NCBI GenBank assembly: GCA_963823565.1
Contig: CAWGLR010000003.1
Location: 682,001-746,000, forward strand
Direction: 5' to 3'
DNA length: 64,000 nt
Source of the DNA: RHKX01 sp963823565
GTDB lineage: Bacteria; Actinomycetota; Thermoleophilia; Solirubrobacterales; 70-9
Shown: one piece after another, positions 41,189 to 49,578 of the stretch
Position numbering within the stretch: the stretch's first letter is position 1
Layout of the letters: each line of letters opens with the position of its first letter
The notes under the pieces: generated by a model
What the model was told of the DNA's origin: nothing
What the model saw: only the letters and a program-made list of their open reading frames with translations
Databases searched by the model: none
Translations under genes and position numbers: made by a program

Positions 41189-42652
41189 CTATCCCCAGGC
41201 CTCCAGCCTCGTCCCTCCGTCGGGCTCCGTCACCACGTGCCGGCGCTCGAGGTCGGGGTCCTGGCGCGGGAAGTCGGAGCGGCGATGGACCCCGCGCGAC
41301 TCCCGGCGGGCCAGCGCCGCCCCCGCGATCAGGCGGGCCAGCGGGTAGGGGTCGTCGAGCAGGCGCCGCAGCTTCGACTCCTCGCGGACCGGTCCGGCGA
41401 GCTCCCAGACGGCCGCGCGCGTCTCCGGGGCCGGGCCCCAGAAGCGCCATTCGCCCGGAGCGGGGGCAGGGCCGGGGGTCTCCTCTCCGATCGCGGCCCG
41501 GGCGGCGCGGGAGCCGAACACGAAGCACTCGCTGAGCGAGTTCGACGCCAGGCGATTGGCGCCGTGGAGCCCGTTGCACGCCGCCTCGCCGACCGCGAGC
41601 AGGCCGGGGACGGTGCTGCGCCCGTCGATGTCGGTCCGGACCCCGCCGATCAGGTAATGGGCGGCCGGCGCGACCGGAACCGGCTCGGCGGCCGGGTCGA
41701 TCCCCTCCGCGGCGAGGGTCCTGACGATCGCCGGGAAGCGCTCCAGCGGCACCGGCCGCAGATCGAGCCCGACCGAGCCGGTTCCGTCGGCCTCCATCCG
41801 GTCGAGGATCGCGGACGTCACCGCGTCGCGCGGCGCGAGCTCGTCGGTGAACCGCTGTCCCGCGACGTCGAGCAGGAGGGCTCCCTCGCCGCGCACCGCC
41901 TCGGTGATCAGCCAGCCGTCGAGGCGGCGGCCGGGCAGCGCGAGCGCGGTGGGGTGGAACTGGCAGAGCTCGAGGTCCGCGAGCTCGGCTCCGGCCATGT
42001 GCGCGAGGACCGCGCCGGCCCCGATCGCGCCGGGTGGGTTGGTCGTCCGCCGCCAGAGGGCGGCGCCACCCCCGGTGGCGAGGATCGTGGCCGCGGCCGG
42101 CAGCGAGCCGGCGTCGGTGAGGACGCCGCGGCAGCGCCCGTCAGCGGTCAGCAGCGCCATCGCCGAGGCTCCCTCGAGCACGTGGATGCGCTCGTCGGCG
42201 GCGGCCAGGGCCGCGAGCCGGCTCGTCAGCGCCCGGCCGGTCTCGGAGCCGCCGGCGTGGACGATGCGGCGCGCCATGTGCCCGCCCTCGAGGCCGAGCG
42301 CGAGCTCTCCGTTCGGGCCGCGATCGAACTCGACGCCGCGGCGAACCAGCGAGTCCACCGCCGCCGGCGCCTCCGCGACGAGCGCCTCGACCACCGCGGG
42401 GTCGCAGAGCCCGCGTCCCGCGTTGAGCGTGTCCTCGGCATGGCGCGCCGGCGAGTCGTCGGGGGCGATCACCGCCGCCAGCCCGCCCTGGGCGCGGAAG
42501 CTCGCGCTCTCGTTCAGGGGCTTGCGGGAGACGACGGTCACCCGGGCCCCCAGGTCGGCCGCCTCGAGCGCGGCGTGGAGCCCGGCGGCGCCACCGCCGA
42601 CGACCGCGACGTCGCAGGCGGGAAGGGCATCTGGTGGGACGGTCGCGGCCAA
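41189..42652 (-). CDS. nadB: L-aspartate oxidase
   Basis: A flavoprotein of the succinate dehydrogenase/fumarate reductase family that oxidises aspartate to iminoaspartate in NAD synthesis. FAD loop VAVVGGGAAGLHAALEA, substrate motif SASFRAQGGLAA, CQFHPTALALPG, ITEAVRGEGALLLD, RFTDELAPRD, AHYLIGGVRTD and HGANRLASNSLSECFVFG. I start at TTG 42652 because ATG 42688 would overlap the divergent deacetylase gene by 8 bases and swallow its promoter; the ATG adds 12 non-conserved residues. nadA and nadC are not nearby. Confidence 0.93.
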   Translation of the reverse strand: MAATVPPDALPACDVAVVGGGAAGLHAALEAADLGARVTVVSRKPLNESASFRAQGGLAAVIAPDDSPARHAEDTLNAGRGLCDPAVVEALVAEAPAAVDSLVRRGVEFDRGPNGELALGLEGGHMARRIVHAGGSETGRALTSRLAALAAADERIHVLEGASAMALLTADGRCRGVLTDAGSLPAAATILATGGGAALWRRTTNPPGAIGAGAVLAHMAGAELADLELCQFHPTALALPGRRLDGWLITEAVRGEGALLLDVAGQRFTDELAPRDAVTSAILDRMEADGTGSVGLDLRPVPLERFPAIVRTLAAEGIDPAAEPVPVAPAAHYLIGGVRTDIDGRSTVPGLLAVGEAACNGLHGANRLASNSLSECFVFGSRAARAAIGEETPGPAPAPGEWRFWGPAPETRAAVWELAGPVREESKLRRLLDDPYPLARLIAGAALARRESRGVHRRSDFPRQDPDLERRHVVTEPDGGTRLEAWG

Positions 42653-42659
42653 GGTGGGC

Positions 42660-42672
42660 GGGTACGGTACCC
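42660..42672. promoter_or_regulatory. Palindrome between nadB and the deacetylase gene
   Basis: GGGTAC-G-GTACCC is a perfect 13-base palindrome midway between the divergent starts (TTG 42652 minus, ATG 42681 plus). TACGGT and TACCGT within it could serve as -10 elements in each direction. Confidence 0.5.
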
Positions 42673-42680
42673 ACGACGGG

Positions 42681-43694
42681 ATGGGCATCTTCTTTCGCCA
42701 TCAGTCATCGCTGGAGCACGACATGGGTGCACATCCGGAGAACCCGGGGCGCATTCGCGCGATCGAGCGCACGCTGGAGGGTGCCGGGTGGCCGGGGCTC
42801 GACGTGCGGGAGGCACCGGCGGCGTCGCGGGAGGCCATCGAGCGAGTCCATGACTCCGCCCACTACTCGCGGCTGGAGCGCCTCTGCGCCGAGGGCGGCG
42901 GGATGATCGACGCCGACACCGTCGCCACCGGCCCCACCTGGGAGGCGGCCCTGCGAGCGGCCGGAGCGGCCGTCGAGGGCGCCGAGCGCGTCCTCGCCGG
43001 CGAGGACGAGTTCGCCTTCACCGGCATGCGGCCGCCGGGCCACCACGCCGAGTCGAACCGCGCGATGGGATTCTGCTTCTTCAACAACGCCGCAGTCGCC
43101 GCGGCGCACGCGATCTCGGAGTGCGGGATCGAGCGCGCGCTGATCCTCGACTGGGACGTTCACCACGGCAACGGGACGGCCGAGATCTTCGATTCGCGCG
43201 CCGACGTCCTCTACGCCAGCATCCACCAGAGCCCCTTCTATCCGGGCACCGGCGCCGCGAGGGAGATCGGCAGCGGCGCCGGCGAGGGGTTCACCCTCAA
43301 CCTGCCGGTCCCGGCCGGAGCCGGCGGCGAGCAGTTCAACTCGCTCGTCCAGCACGTGGTCGCACCCGTAGGGCGCGAGTTCGATCCCGGGCTGATCGTG
43401 CTGTCGGCCGGCTACGACGCCCACGCCGACGATCCGCTCGCCAACTGCGAGCTCGAGGCCGGCGACTTCGCCGCGATGACCGCGGCCATGCGCGACCTCG
43501 CGCGCGAGGTCGGCGCGCCGGTGCTGATCTGCCTCGAGGGCGGCTACGACCCGCCCGCGCTGGCCGCCTCGGTCCTCGCGACGATCGAGGCGATGGGCGC
43601 CGACGAGCCTCCGGCGGCGGCCGATCCCGGCCTCGCCGAGCCGGCCCGGCGCTTCTTCTCCGACGGCCGCTGGGAGCGCGCGCTCAGTCGCTGA
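42681..43694 (+). CDS. Histone-deacetylase-superfamily amidohydrolase (AcuC/APAH-like)
   Basis: A 337-residue zinc amidohydrolase. Landmarks are HPENPGRIRAIERTL, the catalytic His pair in RPPGHHAESNRAMGFC, zinc ligands in LDWDVHHGNGTAE and SAGYDAHADDPL, and the C-terminal ICLEGGYDP. Bacterial members remove acetyl groups from lysine (AcuC on acetyl-CoA synthetase) or acetylated polyamines. The target here is unknown. It shares a 28-base divergent intergenic region with nadB and converges with the coiled-coil gene by 11 bases. Confidence 0.93.
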   Translation: MGIFFRHQSSLEHDMGAHPENPGRIRAIERTLEGAGWPGLDVREAPAASREAIERVHDSAHYSRLERLCAEGGGMIDADTVATGPTWEAALRAAGAAVEGAERVLAGEDEFAFTGMRPPGHHAESNRAMGFCFFNNAAVAAAHAISECGIERALILDWDVHHGNGTAEIFDSRADVLYASIHQSPFYPGTGAAREIGSGAGEGFTLNLPVPAGAGGEQFNSLVQHVVAPVGREFDPGLIVLSAGYDAHADDPLANCELEAGDFAAMTAAMRDLAREVGAPVLICLEGGYDPPALAASVLATIEAMGADEPPAAADPGLAEPARRFFSDGRWERALSR

Positions 43695-45333
43695 TCCGCT
43701 CGCGGATCCGCTCGACGAACGAGCGCGAGAACCCGGGGACGTTGCGAAGGTCGTCGACCGAGGTCAGCCCGCGCTCGTCGCGGTAGCGGATAGCCCGCTT
43801 CGCCTGGCGGGTCGACATCCCGATCCGCCGCAGGTCGTCGACATCAGCCGTCGCGAGGCTGACCGACGGCGCCGGCGCGGCCTCATAGGTGGCGGTCGAG
43901 TCATCCGCGCCGGCGGCCTGAGCGGGCTCGGGATCGGGATCGGGCTCGTCGGGCTCCGGCGGATCGAGCTCCTCGGCCGGCGCTGAGGCGCCGAGCTCGG
44001 CGGCGCGCCCGCGCAGCCACTCGGCGGCGGCGGTGCGCGCGTCGTGGGCGACGACCCGTCCCTCCTCCTCGGCCTCGCGCGCCCGCTCCTCGGCGGCCTC
44101 GGCCCGCTCCTCGGCGGCGGCGATCAGGTCGTCGGACTCGGCCCGAGTCCGCTCGGCCGCCGCGATCGCCTCCTCGAGCTCGGCCTCGCGTTCCCGGACC
44201 CGTGCGTCGGCGGCCTCCTCGGCCTCGGCGCGCAGCCGCTCGACCGACCGCTCGACCTCCGCCTCCGCCTCGGCCTTCAGCCTGCTCGCCTCCTCCGCCA
44301 GCCGCCGCTCGGCGGCGTCGACCCGGGCGCTCGCCTCGGCGACGCGCTCCTCGATCGTCTCCAGGCGGCGGTCGCCGTCCTCGATCACGCGGATGCGGAG
44401 CTCCCGCTCCTCCTCGAGGTCGCGCTCCCGCTTCGCGAGCTCCTCGGCGAACCGCTCCTCGGCTGCCTTCCGTGCCACCGCGACCTCGGAGCGGATCCGC
44501 TCCTCGGCGTCCGCCTCGGCAGCGCCGAGGCGCTCGGCGGTCGATCGCTCGGCAAGCTCGAGGCCGCGCTCCTCCGCTCCCCGGGCGCGCTCCTCGGCGT
44601 CGCGGGAGATCTCCTCGAGCACCTCCGAGCGGGCCTGCTCGCGCGCCTCGGTGACGCGCCGCTCGGCCTCCTCGGCGGTGACGGCGCCCGCGGCCGGCTC
44701 GGTCCCGGCGTCTCCCTCGGCGAGCTCGCCACGCACCCGGGCTTCGGTCTCCGTTCGCGCCTGCTCGACCTCCGCCTGCAGCTGCCGGCGGGCCTCCTCC
44801 TTGATCTTCTCGACCTCTCCCCGGAGCCATTCCATCGCCGCGGCTCGCGCGTCCGCCTCGATCGACTCGCGGTCGGCGGCGAGCTCCTCGGCGCGCCGCT
44901 CGGCCGTCGCCGCGCGCGCCTCGGCCTCCCGCAACCGCGCCACCATGTCCTCGGCGCGGTTGCCCGCGGGTGCAGCGGCTGGGGCCGGGGATTCGCCGGT
45001 CTCACCGGCCGAAATCTCGGACTCGCCGGTCTCGGTGGGGACGGGGCCCTCGCCGGTCTCGCCCGGGGAGATCTCCCAGTCCTCGGTCTCGTGCCGGCGC
45101 ACCACGGGCGCGGGGGGCTCGAACTCGTCGGACGGCTGCTCGACCTTGTAGACCTCGGTGCCCTCGCGGAAGTCGCCGGTCCCGGTGTCGGCGGCCGGGA
45201 GCGCCCAGTCCTCGGTCGAGGACGTGTCGACGCGGGCCTCGGACTCGCCGGTTCCCTGCTCGGCGGCTGCCTCCGGCTCCCGCTCTCGCCCCCGCCCCCG
45301 AAGGCGGCCGATGATCCCTCTCCGTCCGGGCAT
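43684..45333 (-). CDS. Coiled-coil protein with C-terminal helix-hairpin-helix domain
   Basis: A 549-residue protein in three parts: a basic start (MPGRRGIIGRLRGRGRERE) and acidic Thr/Glu-rich linker with repeated ETGE/TEDW motifs (15-125); a long Ala/Glu/Arg coiled coil (about 130-460) with two copies of an AAxEWLRG segment; and a HhH domain of the ComEA type (490-549: LATADVDDLRRIGMSTRQAK, VPGFSRSFVERIRERI) that normally binds DNA. No signal peptide, so cytoplasmic. ATG 45333 follows TAACCT (45342-45347, minus sense) by 8 bases, a leaderless pattern. I know no described protein with this architecture. Confidence 0.85.
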   Translation of the reverse strand: MPGRRGIIGRLRGRGREREPEAAAEQGTGESEARVDTSSTEDWALPAADTGTGDFREGTEVYKVEQPSDEFEPPAPVVRRHETEDWEISPGETGEGPVPTETGESEISAGETGESPAPAAAPAGNRAEDMVARLREAEARAATAERRAEELAADRESIEADARAAAMEWLRGEVEKIKEEARRQLQAEVEQARTETEARVRGELAEGDAGTEPAAGAVTAEEAERRVTEAREQARSEVLEEISRDAEERARGAEERGLELAERSTAERLGAAEADAEERIRSEVAVARKAAEERFAEELAKRERDLEEERELRIRVIEDGDRRLETIEERVAEASARVDAAERRLAEEASRLKAEAEAEVERSVERLRAEAEEAADARVREREAELEEAIAAAERTRAESDDLIAAAEERAEAAEERAREAEEEGRVVAHDARTAAAEWLRGRAAELGASAPAEELDPPEPDEPDPDPEPAQAAGADDSTATYEAAPAPSVSLATADVDDLRRIGMSTRQAKRAIRYRDERGLTSVDDLRNVPGFSRSFVERIRERISD

Positions 45334-45344
45334 CCAGGCGCAGG

Positions 45345-46326
45345 TTATCCCGCTCTCGGAGCTGCGTCCGTCCCGGGCCCGGCGGCCCGGGCCAGGACGT
45401 CGCCGTAGGCGGCCGCCACCCGCTCGGCCATCGCCGCCGCCCCGAACCGCTCCGCGCGCCCGCGCCCGCCCTCGAGCCGTCGCTCCGAGTCGAGGAGCGA
45501 GCGGGCATGCTCGGCCCAACTCCCGGCGTCGAAGCCGGCGACGAGACAGGCGTCGAGGCCCGCGAGGAGAAACGGCGCCACGCCGACCGGGGTCGACAGG
45601 ACCGGGACACCGCACGCCAGAGCCTCGACGGCGGCCATCCCGAACCCCTCGTTGTCGGAGGTGACGAGGACCGCGGCGGCGGCGTTGATCCAGAGCGGCA
45701 CCTGCTCGGGCGCGCACCGAACCCAGGGTGAGCAGCGTTGCGCCGGCGGCCTCGGCGACCAGCGCCGCCCGGTCGTGCCGCTTCTCCGGCCGCGCGGGGG
45801 AGGCGGGGAACAGCAGGTAGCGGCCGGCCGGGTCGAGGCCGAGCTCGCGGCGCGCCTCCGCCGCCGGCCTCGACGCGAACCGTCCGAGCTCCGCTCCGCA
45901 GGGAAGGACGGCGGAGCGGCCCAGCGGGCGCGGCAGCCCCGGCCGGCCGCCCTCGGGCTCGAACAGCGCGCGCGAGACGGCGGCGACCAGGATGTCCCGT
46001 CGCGCGAGGCGCCGGGAGATGACGCCCGTTCGCGGGTGGCGGACGTCGGTGCCGTGGAAGGTGACGACGAGCGGATCGGCGCCCGCCAGGCGCGCGCAGG
46101 CACCGGCGAGCCCGAAGTGGGCGTGGACGACGTCGTAGTCGCGCTCGCGAAGCAGTCGCCGCAGCCCCCGCACGGCGGCCGGGTAGTTGCGCGCGCCGGG
46201 CGGCCAGTCGTAGGTGTCGACCGAAAGCCCGAGCCCGCGAAGCGCCGTCACCTGGTCGCGGACGAAGCTGCCCCGCTGCGGCGCCTCCGCGCTCGCCTCC
46301 ATGTTGCTGACAACGAGGACGCGCAC
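45345..46326 (-). pseudogene. GT4-type glycosyltransferase split by a single-base frameshift
   Basis: The N-terminal half reads from GTG 46326 (VRVLVVSNMEASAEAPQRGS, VVHAHFGLAGACAR, VTFHGTDVRHP, PEKRHDRAALVAEA, ATLLTLGSV) and the C-terminal half continues one frame over (VPLWINAAAAVLVTSDNEGF, GMAAVEALACGVPVLSTP) to a stop at 45345. The switch lies at about 45709-45722; one extra base would explain it. Joined, the halves make a full GT-B family 4 enzyme with the NEGFGxxxxEALA donor-site motif. Unshifted, the first frame runs on into the downstream coiled-coil gene, which would be misread as one 880-residue protein. TACCCT precedes the start by 6 bases. Sequencing error is possible. Confidence 0.8.
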
Positions 46327-46499
46327 GGGTTGAGGGTATCCGCGGCCCGCGGACGATCCCGGGCGGGAGCGCTGTCAATCGGCACGGGTTCGCCGGGGGA
46401 TCGTCACATCGGCGCGTTGTTCCGTTTCGCGGTCCCGCCGACGATCGGGCGAAAGCGATCCGGCGGCCGCTGGGGCGCCGGGGAAGGGAGTTCGGTCAG

Positions 46500-46754
46500 A
46501 TGAATGGGTATCTCGGACTGGCGCACGCCCGGCTGGCGCTGGCGCTGTCGGCGGCACGTGAGCGGCTCGGCGCCGAGCGCGGGCAGGGGACCGTCGAGTA
46601 CGTCGGCCTCGTCCTGCTCGTCGCCGCCCTGATGGGCGGCATGGTCGCCGCGGTGGGCGGCCTCGGCAGCCTGTCGGGCATCGGCAAGGAGCTCGCCGAG
46701 GCGATCACCAAGAAGATCGTCCAGGGCGTCCAGAAGATCACGTTCGCCGGCTGA
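46500..46754 (+). CDS. Orphan Flp-type pilin
   Basis: An 84-residue prepilin. ERGQGTVEYVGLVLLVAAL holds the Flp cleavage pattern G-xxxx-E-Y (cleavage before QGTVEY, Glu+5, Tyr+6) and the following hydrophobic helix. The leader of about 28 residues is unusually long and the mature end is GKELAEAITKKIVQGVQ. GAAGGGAG upstream is a good ribosome binding site. No Tad assembly genes lie in the window, so it must use machinery elsewhere or be a pseudopilin. Confidence 0.85.
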   Translation: MNGYLGLAHARLALALSAARERLGAERGQGTVEYVGLVLLVAALMGGMVAAVGGLGSLSGIGKELAEAITKKIVQGVQKITFAG

Positions 46755-46768
46755 CGGCCGGATGCGGG

Positions 46769-46792
46769 GCGCCCGCCCGAGCGGGCGGGCGC
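46769..46792 (+). terminator. Hairpin terminator after the pilin gene
   Basis: Perfect 11-base stem GCGCCCGCCCG / CGGGCGGGCGC with a 2-base (AG) center, 14 bases after the pilin stop and 25 before rph. Very stable, though without a U-run. Confidence 0.7.
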
Positions 46793-46816
46793 ACCCGTAT
46801 CTGGAACACTCAGCCG

Positions 46817-47539
46817 ATGCCCGAGCGCAGCTACGCCCGCAACGCGAGCGCGATTCGACCCGTCGAGATCGAGCCCGGCTTCGTCCGCACCGCGGACGGC
46901 TCGGCGCTGTACACGCAGGGCGAGACCCGCGTCATCTGCACCGCCTCGATCGGCGAGGACGTTCCCCGCTGGCTGAAGGGCAGCGGGCGGGGCTGGGTCA
47001 CCGCCGAGTACGCGATGCTCCCGGCCTCGACGGGGGAGCGCAAGGAGCGCGACTCCAAGCGCGGGCGCCCCGACGGACGCTCGACCGAGATCCAGCGGCT
47101 GATCGGCCGGGCGCTCCGGGTCATCGTCGACTTCGAGGCGCTCGGCGAGCGCGCCGTCTACGTCGACTGCGACGTCCTCCAGGCCGACGGCGGCACCCGC
47201 TGCGCCTCGATCACCGGGGCGTACGTCGCCCTGCACCAGGCGCTCGCGCGGGCGGTCGAGCGCGGCGATCTGAAGAAGATGCCGCTGAACGGGACGGTCG
47301 CCGCCGTCAGCGTCGGGATGGTCGACGGCGCCGCGCTCTGCGACCTCGACTACTCGGAGGACTCGCAAGCCGAGGTCGACGCCAACGTGGTGATGACCGG
47401 CGACGGCGGTCTCGTCGAGGTGCAGGCGACCGCCGAGCGGATGCCGCTCTCGCGGGCCTCTCTCGACGAGCTCCTCGGCCTCGCCGAGGCGGGGATCGCC
47501 GAGCTTCGCGCGGTCCAGGAGGCGGCGACGGGGGCGTGA
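46817..47539 (+). CDS. rph: Ribonuclease PH
   Basis: A 240-residue phosphorolytic 3'-5' exoribonuclease that trims tRNA 3' ends. Family landmarks: NASAIRPVEIEPGFVRTADG, GETRVICTASIGEDVPRWLK, RGWVTAEYAMLPASTGERK, DGRSTEIQRLIGRALR, VYVDCDVLQADGGTRCASI and the C-terminal VDANVVMTGDGG. Directly followed by rdgB with a GTGA overlap, a common bacterial pairing. TATCTG at 46798-46803 is a candidate -10 after the pilin terminator. Confidence 0.97.
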   Translation: MPERSYARNASAIRPVEIEPGFVRTADGSALYTQGETRVICTASIGEDVPRWLKGSGRGWVTAEYAMLPASTGERKERDSKRGRPDGRSTEIQRLIGRALRVIVDFEALGERAVYVDCDVLQADGGTRCASITGAYVALHQALARAVERGDLKKMPLNGTVAAVSVGMVDGAALCDLDYSEDSQAEVDANVVMTGDGGLVEVQATAERMPLSRASLDELLGLAEAGIAELRAVQEAATGA

Positions 47540-48135
47540 CCGCGCCCGAGCAGGGGGAAGCGATCGTCGTCGCGACGCGCAACCCGCACAAGCTCGAGGA
47601 GCTCGCGGAGATCCTTCCCGGCAGGCGGCTGCTGCCGCTGCCCCTCGACGCCGCGCTCCCCCCGGAGGACGCCGACACCTTCGCCGGCAACGCGCTGGGC
47701 AAGGCCCGGGCGGCCCATCGCGCCACCGGGATGGCGGTGATCGCCGACGACTCCGGGATCGCCGCCGCGGCGCTCGGCGGGCGGCCCGGGGTGCGCTCGG
47801 CCCGCTACGCCGGCGAGGGCGCGACTGACGAGGAGAACCTGGCCCTCCTGCTCGAGGAGGTCGGCCGGCACGACGACCGGTCGGTGGCCTACGTCTGCGC
47901 GATCGCCCACGTCTCGGCCGACGGCGCCGAGATCGTCCGCGAGGCGCGCTGCGAGGGGACGCTCGCGGCCGAGCCCCGCGGGAGCGGCGGCTTCGGCTAC
48001 GACCCGGCCTTCGTTCCCGCCGACTACGACGACGGCCGGACCATGGCCGAGCTGACGCCGGAGGAGAAGCATGCGATCTCCCATCGCGGCCGGGCGGCGC
48101 GGCTGATCGCCGACGCGATCGGGGCGGCGCGATGA
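47536..48135 (+). CDS. rdgB: XTP/dITP diphosphatase (RdgB/HAM1)
   Basis: A 199-residue house-cleaning pyrophosphatase that removes non-canonical purine triphosphates. Landmarks: VVATRNPHKLEELAEIL (substrate-binding N-terminus), ADTFAGNALGKARAA, VIADDSGIAAAALGGRPGV, ARYAGEGATDEENL, GSGGFGYDPAFVPADYDDG and EEKHAISHRGRA. GTG 47536 overlaps the rph stop and the stop overlaps the next gene as ATGA. Confidence 0.97.
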   Translation: MTAPEQGEAIVVATRNPHKLEELAEILPGRRLLPLPLDAALPPEDADTFAGNALGKARAAHRATGMAVIADDSGIAAAALGGRPGVRSARYAGEGATDEENLALLLEEVGRHDDRSVAYVCAIAHVSADGAEIVREARCEGTLAAEPRGSGGFGYDPAFVPADYDDGRTMAELTPEEKHAISHRGRAARLIADAIGAAR

Positions 48136-49052
48136 GGTCCCGGCTCGCGAGCGGGAGATCGCGGGCGGCGCTCGTCTCGATCGCGTCGAACTCGCTGCTG
48201 ATCGTCCTCAAGCTCGCCGCCGGCTTGGTCACCGGCTCGATCGCGATCCTCACCGAGGCCGTCCACTCCGGGATCGACCTGCTCGCGTCGGTGGTCGCCT
48301 ACGTGTCGATCCGCAAGGCCGAGGAGCCGGCGGACGAGGACCATCCCTACGGCCACGAGAAGGCGGAGAACATCGGCGCAGGGGCGGAGGCGATGCTCAT
48401 CCTGCTCGGCGCCGCGATCATCGTCATCGAAGCGGTGCGTCGCCTGTTCACCGGATCGGAGGTCGATCAGGTGACGGTCGGCATCGCCGTCATCGCCGTC
48501 ACCATCGTCGCCAACCTCGCGGTCTCGACGTACCTCCACCGCCGCGCTCGCCAGTTCGATTCGCCGGCGCTGGAAGGAGACGCGGCACACCTGTGGGCGG
48601 ACGCGCTCACCTCGATCGCGGTTCTCGTCGGGCTCGTGCTCATCGAGCTCACGGGCGAGGCCGCCTTCGACTCGATCGCGGCGCTTCTCGTCGCCGGCTT
48701 CATCGTCTCGACCGGGATCAGGCTGGCGCTCCGGTCAGGCCGGGAGCTGATGGACGAGGCGCCGCCGCCTGACGAGCTCGACCGGATCGAGCGCGCGATC
48801 GCCGCCTCGCGGCCGGAGCAGATGGCCGGCTACCACAAGCTCCGCGCGCGCCGGGCGGGGTCGCGGCGGCACATCGACCTGCACGTCCAGTTCCGCAGCG
48901 GGACGAGCCTCGAGGAGGCCCATCAGCTCGCCCACGCCCTGCGCGACTCGATCGCGGCGCAGTTCGACAACGCCGATGTGCTCATCCACGTCGAGCCCGA
49001 GACCTCCTACCGGCCCGCGCCGGAGCACACGGGCCCGCTGCGGTCGGGATGA
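48132..49052 (+). CDS. Cation diffusion facilitator metal exporter
   Basis: A 306-residue CDF-family protein with six transmembrane helices in the first 215 residues and a cytoplasmic metal-binding domain after. The two intramembrane metal-site motifs are HSGIDLLAS (TM2, HxxxD) and HLWADALTS (TM5, HxxxD). HPYGHEKAEN is the characteristic cytoplasmic loop. The HxxxD in TM2 rather than DxxxD is seen in Zn/Mn/Fe-type members; the ion is not settled by sequence. It follows rph-rdgB with overlap and is likely co-transcribed. Confidence 0.94.
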   Translation: MRSRLASGRSRAALVSIASNSLLIVLKLAAGLVTGSIAILTEAVHSGIDLLASVVAYVSIRKAEEPADEDHPYGHEKAENIGAGAEAMLILLGAAIIVIEAVRRLFTGSEVDQVTVGIAVIAVTIVANLAVSTYLHRRARQFDSPALEGDAAHLWADALTSIAVLVGLVLIELTGEAAFDSIAALLVAGFIVSTGIRLALRSGRELMDEAPPPDELDRIERAIAASRPEQMAGYHKLRARRAGSRRHIDLHVQFRSGTSLEEAHQLAHALRDSIAAQFDNADVLIHVEPETSYRPAPEHTGPLRSG

Positions 49053-49059
49053 GCCGGGC

Positions 49060-49206
49060 TCAGGTGAGGTTGACCGCGGCCGCCACTCCCACCGCCGAGA
49101 CCGTGATCGCGTAGCCGGTATAGCCGTTGATCAGAAACAGCAGTGCAGCGATCACGCAGGCGATGACGACCGTGATCCACGATGCGCGGGGGACGTCCAC
49201 GACCAC
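49060..49206 (-). CDS. Small two-helix membrane protein
   Basis: A 48-residue hydrophobic protein (core WITVVIACVIAALLFLINGYTGYAITVSAVGVAAAVNL), two short helices joined by NGYTG. Starts at GTG 49206, or GTG 49200. It converges with the CDF gene, 7 bases apart, and diverges from the gene at 49231. No family recognised. Confidence 0.6.
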   Translation of the reverse strand: MVVDVPRASWITVVIACVIAALLFLINGYTGYAITVSAVGVAAAVNLT

Positions 49207-49230
49207 TATGTTCCAACAGATGCCCGACGG

Positions 49231-49578
49231 ATGGCGACCGTGAGCGCAGGCGGCTCCAGCGCCGCGGCCGAGCGTGCTCTCGCCAGGCTCGAGGAGATGA
49301 GCGCCGACCTCCGCTCCGCCGCGATCGTCGGCCCCGGCGGGAAGGTCCTCGCCTCCAGCGGCGACGCCGAGTGGGCGGACGGCGTTCGCGATCTCTGGGA
49401 TGCCGCCGACGGGCTTGGTGAGCCCGCGGTGACGCAGGTGCACGTGGCGACCGAGGACGGGGAGGTGTTCGCGGCTCGCGGCGGCGGGCTGACCGCGGTG
49501 GCGCTCTCTCGCCGCCACGCGCTGGCGTCGCTGATGTTCTGCGACCTGCGCTCGGTGTTGCGCGAGGCGGCCGGCTGA
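49231..49578 (+). CDS. Roadblock/LC7-like small protein
   Basis: A 115-residue protein with the Roadblock/LC7 pattern: helix ALARLEEMSADLRSAAIVGP, a strand-turn GGKVLASSGD, central helix and ATEDGEVFAARGGGLTAVAL. In actinobacteria such proteins pair with small GTPases or membrane regulators; none is adjacent. TGATG at the stop couples it to the next gene. A second in-frame start (GTG 49240) is possible. Confidence 0.7.
   Translation: MATVSAGGSSAAAERALARLEEMSADLRSAAIVGPGGKVLASSGDAEWADGVRDLWDAADGLGEPAVTQVHVATEDGEVFAARGGGLTAVALSRRHALASLMFCDLRSVLREAAG

Noticed and set aside
42681..42688. ATG 42688 as the nadB start
   Set aside because: It would overlap the divergent deacetylase gene and place its promoter inside nadB; the 12 added residues precede the conserved region. 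It cannot be excluded without N-terminal data.
45709..45722. Programmed ribosomal frameshift in the GT4 gene
   Set aside because: No slippery heptamer, in-frame stop at the switch point or clear downstream stimulatory structure was seen, and GT4 enzymes are not known to use one.
43684..46326. A single 880-residue glycosyltransferase-coiled-coil protein
   Set aside because: The middle 130 residues are Arg-rich nonsense; the conserved C-terminal half of the glycosyltransferase is in another frame, and the coiled-coil gene has its own ATG and -10 element. The fusion is a frameshift artefact.
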